The position numbers were made by a program, and so were the translations under genes. 64,000 nucleotides of DNA, from contig RQYR01000003.1 of NCBI GenBank assembly GCA_003859965.1, positions 168,391-232,390 on the forward strand. The letters are read 5' to 3'. The DNA is from Comamonadaceae bacterium OH2545_COT-014 (lineage in GTDB: Bacteria > Pseudomonadota > Gammaproteobacteria > Burkholderiales > Burkholderiaceae_C). Every line of letters starts with the position of its first letter. Position 1 is the first letter of the stretch. Below, piece after piece: positions 57,958-64,000 of the stretch. The notes under the pieces were generated by a model. That model was not told the DNA's origin. It did not search any database and saw only the letters and a list, made by a program, of their open reading frames with translations.

Positions 57958-58604
57958 ACCCCCAAAAGCCCCGATTGAACGAGCCTCAGCACGCCTGGGC
58001 GCGCGATTGGTGGCGCGCCTTGCAGCCATTGGCAGAAGGCGAAGCCCCGCCGCAGGGTGAATTGGCGCGGCTAGGGCGCGGGGCGCGGGCGCAGTTGCGG
58101 CGTTGCCGACAGGCCGGTGAGCTATTGGTGCAGCCCGCCGTGTTCGCGCTGGCGCGCGGCCTGATCGAGCGAAGCCACGAGCGCCTGGCCGATGCATCGC
58201 CGACGTACGAGCGTTTGGCCTGGGTGGCCGCCGTGCTGGCCTGCGTCAAGAACGATACGCAAGACGGTCGCAGTCTGGCCTGGCATCTGGGCAAGGCTGC
58301 CGGAGGCGAGCGCGAAGCCATGTCCGAGCGGCGCTTCAAGGCCATGCTGCGTTGTACGTCCTTGCCCGATCTGTGCACGCACTGGCGGCGCGCCGTGCAG
58401 CTGGCCAATGGCACGGCCGACGTGGCGCGCCTGGCCGATGACCTCTTGGCCTGGCAATTCGATTTGACGCAGGGCAAGCCGCGCGCCAGTGACGGCATTC
58501 GCTTTCACTGGGCCTTTGACTATTACCTGAGCGCCAAGGAGCAAGGCGAAGCCGCTCCGTCACTGCCCGCAGACAACGCATCCACCGAGGAGAACCATCC
58601 ATGA
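57954..58604 (+). CDS. cse2: Cascade small subunit Cse2 (CasB)
   Basis: A 216-residue, mostly helical, basic protein present as a dimer along the Cascade backbone. HAWARDWWRALQP, RLAWVAAVLACVK and MSERRFKAMLRCTSLPDLCTHWRRAVQLA followed by ADVARLADDLLAWQ are typical. Longer than the E. coli subunit by about 50 residues, mainly at the C terminus. Overlaps cas8e and cas7e by ATGA. Confidence 0.94.
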   Translation: MNPQKPRLNEPQHAWARDWWRALQPLAEGEAPPQGELARLGRGARAQLRRCRQAGELLVQPAVFALARGLIERSHERLADASPTYERLAWVAAVLACVKNDTQDGRSLAWHLGKAAGGEREAMSERRFKAMLRCTSLPDLCTHWRRAVQLANGTADVARLADDLLAWQFDLTQGKPRASDGIRFHWAFDYYLSAKEQGEAAPSLPADNASTEENHP

Positions 58605-59674
58605 CCCGTTTCATTCAACTGCACACGCTGATTTCCTATCCGCCGGCCAACCTCAACCGCGATGACCTCGGCAACCCCAAGACTGCCAAGCTCGGCGGGG
58701 TGGATCGGCTGCGCATTTCCTCGCAAAGCCTCAAGCGCGCCTGGCGCACGTCGGAACTGTTCGAGCAAGTATTGGCGGGCAGCATTGGCACCCGTACCAA
58801 ATTGTTGGGCAAAGAGCTTGTTTTTGATGTTTTGGTCGATGCAGGAATACCAGAGAAAAAAGCCTCTGAATGGAGCAACCAAATTGCCGCTGTTTACGGG
58901 AAGCTGGAAGAAACGAAAGATAGACCCTTCCAAATCAAACAGTTAGTGCACATCTCGCCAGAGGAGTTGCTAACTCTCCAGAATTTGGTGGCGACATTGG
59001 CTCGCGAGAAAAGGCCGCCTGAAGAAAAAGAACTGGACGCCCTTTTGCATGAACACACTGCCGTGGACATTGCCATGTTCGGCCGCATGCTGGCGGACAA
59101 ACCTCATATGAATGGCGAGGCGGCGGTGCAAGTGGCCCATGCCATTGGCGTGCATGCCTCGGCCATCGAAGACGATTACTTCACCGCCGTGGACGACCTC
59201 AACAAAAAGAACTCAGGTTCAGGGCACCTTGACCAAGCTGGCTTTGCCGCCGCCGTGTTCTACCAATATGTCTGCATCGACCGCGACTTGCTGAAAAGCA
59301 ACCTGGGCGGTGGTGATAAGGCCGAGGCGCTGACGCAAAAAGCCCTGCGCGCACTGGCGCAGGCGGTGCTGACCATCGGCCCCACCGGCAAGCAAAACAG
59401 CTATGCCAGCCGTGCCTACGCCCATTACGCACTGGCGGAAAAAGGCGCGCAGCAGCCGCGTTCGCTGTCGCTGGCCTTCGTCAAACCCGTGACGGGTGAC
59501 GACTACCCCGGTGCGGCGACTGCCGCCTTGCAGCGCGTGCGCGACAACATGGATGCGGTGTATGGCGCCTGTGCCGATGCCCGCTGCGAGTTCGACGTGC
59601 TCGCCGGTAAAGGCTCAATGCAGGCCTTGCTGGACTTCATCGCGACGGATGATGGCGACGAGGCAAGGCCATGA
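58601..59674 (+). CDS. cas7e: Cascade backbone subunit Cas7e (Cse4/CasC)
   Basis: A 357-residue RAMP-like subunit, six copies of which coat the crRNA spacer. FIQLHTLISYPPANLNRDD and GVDRLRISSQSLKRAWRTSE (about 32-51) are the conserved N-terminal motifs, and GSGHLDQAGFAAAVFYQYVCID and TGKQNSYASRAYAHY follow. Bases 58795-59060, coding for FDVLVDAGI through LLHEHT, are clearly less GC-rich than the rest of the gene, suggesting recombination within the gene. Length matches the family. Confidence 0.95.
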   Translation: MTRFIQLHTLISYPPANLNRDDLGNPKTAKLGGVDRLRISSQSLKRAWRTSELFEQVLAGSIGTRTKLLGKELVFDVLVDAGIPEKKASEWSNQIAAVYGKLEETKDRPFQIKQLVHISPEELLTLQNLVATLAREKRPPEEKELDALLHEHTAVDIAMFGRMLADKPHMNGEAAVQVAHAIGVHASAIEDDYFTAVDDLNKKNSGSGHLDQAGFAAAVFYQYVCIDRDLLKSNLGGGDKAEALTQKALRALAQAVLTIGPTGKQNSYASRAYAHYALAEKGAQQPRSLSLAFVKPVTGDDYPGAATAALQRVRDNMDAVYGACADARCEFDVLAGKGSMQALLDFIATDDGDEARP

Positions 59675-60441
59675 CCGACTATCTGCTGATGCGCCTGTAC
59701 GGCCCTTTGGCCAGTTGGGGCGAAATCGCGGTCGGCGAGATGCGGCACTCAGCGGTGCAGCCTTCGCGCTCGGCGCTGCTGGGGCTTCTGGGTGCGGCGC
59801 TGGGCATTGAGCGCAGTGATGCCGAAGGCCAGCAGGCGCTGGCGGCAGGCTATCGCTTCGGCATTCAGCTGCTTGCCAGTGGCTCGCCACTGCGCGATTA
59901 CCACACCATCCAGGTGGGCGAGCCGGGGCGCAAGGAACGTTTCCGCACGCGCCGGCAATCGCTGGCGGCGGACAAGGTTGGCACCCTCTTGTCGCAGCGG
60001 GAATACCGCTGCGACAGCATCGCCACCATCGCCATCGAAGCCCTGCCGCAAGCGCCGCACAGCCTGGCCGAGCTGGCACAAGCCCTGCGCCAGCCACGTT
60101 TTGTTCTGTATTTGGGGCGCAAATCCTGCCCCCTGGCCTTGCCGGTATTGCCGCAATTGGTGCAAGCCGAGCATTTGCACGCGGCATTTGCCGCGGCGCA
60201 GTTTCCTTCACCAATGGCGCTGCTGGACTACAAAACGCCCAGCCAAGACTGGCCCACGGCGCGGGATCGCCATGCCTTCGGGCTGGGACAGCTGCGCTAT
60301 TACTGGGAAGAAGGCATGTCGCCAGGCATGCCCGCAGACTTTGACCACCCGCGGCATGACCAGCCCCTTTCCCGCAGCCGCTGGCAATTCGCCCCGCGCC
60401 GGGAATGGGTGGCGCTGGCAGAAGGAGACCCCGCCGCATGA
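59671..60441 (+). CDS. cas5e: Cascade subunit Cas5e (CasD)
   Basis: A 256-residue RAMP protein that binds the 5' handle of the crRNA. LLMRLYGPLASWGEIAVGEMR (about 4-24) with SRSALLGLLGAALGIER is the Cas5 signature, and SQREYRCDS plus FVLYLGRKSCPLALP are conserved in I-E members. Overlaps cas7e and cas6e by ATGA. Confidence 0.95.
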   Translation: MTDYLLMRLYGPLASWGEIAVGEMRHSAVQPSRSALLGLLGAALGIERSDAEGQQALAAGYRFGIQLLASGSPLRDYHTIQVGEPGRKERFRTRRQSLAADKVGTLLSQREYRCDSIATIAIEALPQAPHSLAELAQALRQPRFVLYLGRKSCPLALPVLPQLVQAEHLHAAFAAAQFPSPMALLDYKTPSQDWPTARDRHAFGLGQLRYYWEEGMSPGMPADFDHPRHDQPLSRSRWQFAPRREWVALAEGDPAA

Positions 60442-61100
60442 GCCATTACTTTTCCCGGATGCGCCTGCTCCCCGGCCTGCATCAGAGCCCATGGCTGCGC
60501 GAGCTGGCCCGGCAGGGCGAGGCCTATCGCGACCATGCCCTGATCTGGCGGCTGTTCCCCGGCGATGGCCTGCCCAGAGACTTTCTCTTCCGCCGCCTGG
60601 ACGATGCGCGCAGCTATTACATCGTGTCCGCCCGCCCGCCGGTGGACGCCGATGGCCTGTTCCAGATTCAGACCAAGCCCTACGCCCCGGCCCTGCAAAC
60701 CGGCGAGACGCTGCGCTTTGACCTGCGTGCCAACCCGGTCGTCAGCCGCCGTCGCCCCGATGGTCGCGCCCAGCGCCACGACGTGCTGATGGATGCCAAA
60801 CGCAGCGCCACGCCCGAACAGCAGGCCGCCCTGACGCAGCATCTGTACCAGGCCGGCCTGGATTGGCTGCTCAAACGCGCCCCGCACTGGGGTCTGCATA
60901 TCGACCCGGACAGCGTGCTGCAAAAAGCCTATGTCCAGCACCGGTTGCGACGCAAAGGCCAAACCATTGAGTTCTCCAGCCTCGACTACCAGGGCATGGG
61001 CGAAGTCAGCGATGTCGATCAGCTGAAAACCGCCTTGCTCGGCGGTGTCGGCCACGCCAAGGGCTTTGGCTGCGGTCTGTTGCTGCTCAAGCGGATCTGA
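60438..61100 (+). CDS. cas6e: crRNA endoribonuclease Cas6e (CasE)
   Basis: A 220-residue nuclease that cuts pre-crRNA at the base of the repeat hairpin and stays bound. The catalytic His is probably His15 (LLPGLHQSPW); the Gly-rich RNA-binding loop is GVGHAKGFGCGLL near the C terminus. ATG at 60438 overlaps the cas5e stop. Its substrate hairpin, formed by CCCCGC and GCGGGG, is present in every repeat of the array and in the solitary repeat upstream of vapB. Confidence 0.95.
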   Translation: MSHYFSRMRLLPGLHQSPWLRELARQGEAYRDHALIWRLFPGDGLPRDFLFRRLDDARSYYIVSARPPVDADGLFQIQTKPYAPALQTGETLRFDLRANPVVSRRRPDGRAQRHDVLMDAKRSATPEQQAALTQHLYQAGLDWLLKRAPHWGLHIDPDSVLQKAYVQHRLRRKGQTIEFSSLDYQGMGEVSDVDQLKTALLGGVGHAKGFGCGLLLLKRI

Positions 61101-61113
61101 TTTTTGACGCCCC

Positions 61114-62040
61114 ATGCCCAGCCCGCTGCTGCCACCCCTCAAGCCTCTGCCGATGAAAGACCGCATCTCGATGATCTTCATCCAGTACGGCCAGATTGAC
61201 GTGCTGGATGGTGCCTTCGTCGTCATCGACAAAAACGGCGTGCGCACCCACATCCCGGTCGGCTCGGTGGCCTGCATCATGCTGGAGCCGGGCACGCGGG
61301 TGTCGCACGCCGCCGCGCATCTGGCCGCTGTTGTCGGCACGCTGCTGGTTTGGGTAGGGGAATCCGGCGTGCGCCTGTACGCCAGCGGCCAGCCCGGCGG
61401 CGCCCGCGCCGACCGGCTGCTGTACCAAGCCAAGCTGGCAATCGATGATGAGCTGCGCCTGAAAGTGGTGCGCAAAATGTACGAGCTGCGCTTTGGCGAG
61501 GCGGCGCCCCAACGCCGCAGCGTGGAGCAATTGCGCGGCATCGAAGGCGCCCGCGTGCGCGAAACCTACAAACTGCTGGCTCGGCAATACGGCGTCAACT
61601 GGCGTGCGCGCAACTACGACCAGAAGGATTGGGACGCCGCCGACATCCCCAATCGCTGCCTGTCCGCAGCCACCGCCTGCCTCTACGGCATCACTGAAGC
61701 CGCCGTGCTGGCCGCAGGCTACGCCCCGGCCGTGGGCTTCATCCACACTGGCAAGCCGCTGTCTTTCGTGTACGACATTGCCGACCTGTTCAAATTTGAA
61801 ACTGTCGTGCCGCTGGCGTTTCGTATCGCCGCCAAATCCCCCACGCAGCCCGAACGCGAAGTACGCCTGGCCTGCCGCGACCTGTTTCGCAGCAGCAAGC
61901 TGCTGGGGCGCATCATCCCCACCATTGAGGAAGTGCTAGCTGCTGGTGAAATCAGTCCGCTACAAGCCCCGCCCGAAGCCGTGCCGCCCGCCATCCCCAA
62001 CCCCGAATCGCTGGGCGATGCCGGTCATCGCAGCCAGTAG
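61114..62040 (+). CDS. cas1: CRISPR integrase Cas1 (type I-E)
   Basis: A 308-residue integrase subunit. The N-terminal beta domain has RISMIFIQYGQIDVLDGAFV; the C-terminal helical domain has the metal Glu in EGARVRETYKLLARQYGV (about 145-162), His in AVGFIHTGKPL and Asp in FVYDIADLFKFE (about 206-234). Length matches I-E Cas1. It starts 13 bp after cas6e and is followed by cas2. Confidence 0.97.
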   Translation: MPSPLLPPLKPLPMKDRISMIFIQYGQIDVLDGAFVVIDKNGVRTHIPVGSVACIMLEPGTRVSHAAAHLAAVVGTLLVWVGESGVRLYASGQPGGARADRLLYQAKLAIDDELRLKVVRKMYELRFGEAAPQRRSVEQLRGIEGARVRETYKLLARQYGVNWRARNYDQKDWDAADIPNRCLSAATACLYGITEAAVLAAGYAPAVGFIHTGKPLSFVYDIADLFKFETVVPLAFRIAAKSPTQPEREVRLACRDLFRSSKLLGRIIPTIEEVLAAGEISPLQAPPEAVPPAIPNPESLGDAGHRSQ

Positions 62041-62352
<312 letters not shown>

Positions 62353-62419
62353 AAAGCTATAGATCGGTAGAATTGATCGGATTGATTTTTTTAATATAGA
62401 TCAATCACTTACGAGAAGT
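62353..62419 (+). promoter_or_regulatory. CRISPR leader with IHF-like site
   Basis: An AT-rich 67-bp leader (TTGATTTTTTTAATATAGATC) just before the first repeat. ATCAATCACTTA at 62400-62411 matches the core of the IHF consensus WATCAANNNNTTR except for the first W. It lies 8 bp from the first repeat, as in E. coli, where IHF bends the leader for Cas1-Cas2. Confidence 0.75.
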
Positions 62420-63910
62420 GTGTTCCCCGCGCCAGCGGGGCTGAACCGGAGAAATTGCAATGAATGTTTGGGATCAGGTCGTGTTCCCCGCGCCAGCGGG
62501 GCTGAACCGTACAGGTAGCTCTTGACCGTCGAATTCATTTGGTGTTCCCCGCGCCAGCGGGGCTGAACCGCTTCCCAACTCGGTATTCCCGCCGAATTTG
62601 AGCGTGTTCCCCGCGCCAGCGGGGCTGAACCGGGCTGGGCCACCTCACCCTCAGCACCTACGAACGTGTTCCCCGCGCCAGCGGGGCTGAACCGGGCTGG
62701 TTGTTCAGCAGCGACGCTAGCTTGTGGTGTTCCCCGCGCCAGCGGGGCTGAACCGTCGTGGATCGTGAGCTCCTCGTCCGGGTTGCGGTGTTCCCCGCGC
62801 CAGCGGGGCTGAACCGGTTCCTGAGTCGGAGATTGAGTCCGCCATCAAGTGTTCCCCGCGCCAGCGGGGCTGAACCGATGATCCTCAGCAACCTAAAGAG
62901 TTAATTGTTGTGTTCCCCGCGCCAGCGGGGCTGAACCGGAGAGATGCGTTGCTTGTATTGGCTAGAACGCGTGTTCCCCGCGCCAGCGGGGCTGAACCGA
63001 TAGGATGAGCAAACATAGGGATGCTTTGCTCGTGTTCCCCGCGCCAGCGGGGCTGAACCGTGCGGCAGGTGCCAATGGCAGCGGCGCGGCATGTGTTCCC
63101 CGCGCCAGCGGGGCTGAACCGGGTGCAGTTTGGCGAGCAGGCCAATTCGCAAAAGTGTTCCCCGCGCCAGCGGGGCTGAACCGTTGTCGCGGTCTTCGGT
63201 GCTGATTTCGACGGTGTGTTCCCCGCGCCAGCGGGGCTGAACCGGCGCGGCGCGCTATCTGGCGTGGCTCAAGCGCGTGTTCCCCGCGCCAGCGGGGCTG
63301 AACCGTCCTTGCCGCCCTCAAAGCCGCGCATGAGCGCGTGTTCTCCGCGCCAGCGGGGCTGAACCGGCAGCGGCCACCATGTCCAGCTTGCTCATGCCGT
63401 GTTCCCCGCGCCAGCGGGGCTGAACCGCGCGCTGACCAACCCGGATGCCGTCTTTGCGGGTGTTCCCCGCGCCAGCGGGGCTGAACCGCTCCAGCAGGCG
63501 TTGCGTGAGGGGCGGCGTGCGTGTTCCCCGCGCCAGCGGGGCTGAACCGCGGTGACGCGGCTATCAGCGTCGGCGATTCCGGTGTTCCCCGCGCCAGCGG
63601 GGCTGAACCGGGCAGGAAAGCGAAACCTGCACCGTCCAGTTGGTGTTCCCCGCGCCAGCGGGGCTGAACCGCGGTGGCGCTGGCCGCCCGCGGGGAGGTG
63701 CAGGTGTTCCCCGCGCCAGCGGGGCTGAACCGGCGGAGCCGGTGCCTGAGCCGCAACCGGCCAAGTGTTCCCCGCGCCAGCGGGGCTGAACCGTCCGATT
63801 TCTACGGCCTCACCCGCCAGCCCGGGTGTTCCCCGCGCCAGCGGGGCTGAACCGTAAGCTGTTCCAGGTTCGAATCCTGGTGGTCGGTGTTCCCCGCGCC
63901 AGCGGGGCTG
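62420..63910 (+). CRISPR. Type I-E CRISPR array, 25 repeats and 24 spacers
   Basis: Repeat of 29 bp, opening GTGTTCCCCGCGCCAG and closing CGGGGCTGAACCG, with starts at 62420, 62481, 62542, 62604, 62666, 62727, 62788, 62849, 62910, 62971, 63032, 63093, 63155, 63216, 63277, 63338, 63399, 63460, 63521, 63582, 63643, 63704, 63765, 63826 and 63887. Twenty-one spacers are 32 nt and three are 33 nt (62571-62603, 62633-62665, 63122-63154). The repeat at 63338 has one C-to-T change. The last repeat is cut after 24 bases. The sequence is close to E. coli I-E repeats; transcription should run from the leader at the left. Confidence 0.98.
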
Positions 63911-64000
63911 TGTATGGACCGGAGACATAGGTAACAGGAGTACGAAGACATAGGTGACACTTTTCCCGTCGAATTGACGGAGTAAGCCTGTGCCTTGGAG
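63911..64000 (+). mobile_element. Left end of an insertion sequence (IS481-like), partial
   Basis: Begins TGTATGGACC exactly where the last repeat stops matching. Two direct repeats, GGAGACATAGGTAACA (63921-63936) and GAAGACATAGGTGACA (63944-63959), 14 of 16 identical and 23 bp apart, look like transposase-binding sites. A possible transposase start follows at 63990. The element runs off the window, so the other end and any target duplication are not visible. IS481 is suggested from memory of similar ends. Confidence 0.55.
63990..64000 (+). CDS. Possible start of an IS transposase (truncated by window end)
   Basis: GTG CCT TGG AG would encode V/M-P-W-(S/R), a start seen in many IS481-type transposases. 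GGAG lies about 8 bp upstream. Only four codons are in the window, so this is a weak call based on context. Confidence 0.3.

Noticed and set aside
62401..63928. Long minus-strand frames with repeated PRWRGEH / SAPLARGT / FSPAGAGNT blocks
   Set aside because: These are translations of the CRISPR repeats (61-bp period) and not proteins.

Overview
The window is high-GC DNA from a betaproteobacterium, most likely a member of the Comamonadaceae (Burkholderiales). This rests on gene order and content: divergent murJ and rpsT with a SirB1-family gene, a DUF3579 gene ahead of argD-argF, hupB beside tRNA-Val, EarP (rhamnosylation of EF-P), a hemP/exbB/exbD/tonB iron cluster and a class I PHA synthase. 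Short palindromic repeats with a GCTAY-N7-RTAGC core are also scattered between genes. The genus cannot be fixed from the sequence alone.

Positions 1-52659 are mostly ordinary chromosome. From left to right they hold: a DOMON-like gene, GNAT acetyltransferases, NamZ-like DUF1343 and ArsC-like genes (234-3610); a minus-strand iron unit bfd, small membrane ORF, tonB, exbB, exbD, hemP (4019-6800) with a Fur-box-like palindrome upstream; PHA synthase, a PaaK-like ligase, PagL-like deacylase and an orphan response regulator (7077-12422); RlhA, MOSC and UbiH-like enzymes, DsbC, an M61 peptidase and transporters (12546-25681); an MltB-like transglycosylase, tRNA-Leu, cytochrome b561 and SDR genes (25874-30143); SirB1, murJ, rpsT, argD, argF, moeA, tRNA-Val, hupB, pgsA, uvrC and earP (30218-43255); and a plus-strand run of export, alkylation-repair, glutathione-transferase and small conserved genes (43290-52659).

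From 52784 to the end lies a complete type I-E CRISPR-Cas locus: cas3, then cas8e-cse2-cas7e-cas5e-cas6e with ATGA overlaps, then cas1-cas2, an AT-rich leader with an IHF-like site, and an array of 25 repeats and 24 spacers. All expected motifs are visible, so the system looks intact. Cas3 would degrade targets found by the five-protein Cascade, Cas6e would cut pre-crRNA, and Cas1-Cas2 would add spacers at the leader.

Two features make this locus unusual. A vapBC toxin-antitoxin pair sits in opposite orientation between cas3 and cas8e. Beside its promoter are a solitary degenerate CRISPR repeat, half of a second one, an 11-G tract and a 10-bp inverted repeat around the probable cas8e -10 box. 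This resembles the layout of crRNA-like regulatory RNAs (CreTA/CreR type) and is the best candidate here for an undescribed regulatory system. Second, the last array repeat is cut after 24 of 29 bases by what looks like an IS481-type insertion end, so the array may continue beyond the window.

Other notable items are a 164-bp MITE-like repeat family whose hairpin shows compensatory changes, in-frame insertions in earP and moeA, and a 49-bp promoter duplicated ahead of two GST genes and partly ahead of a third transcription unit.
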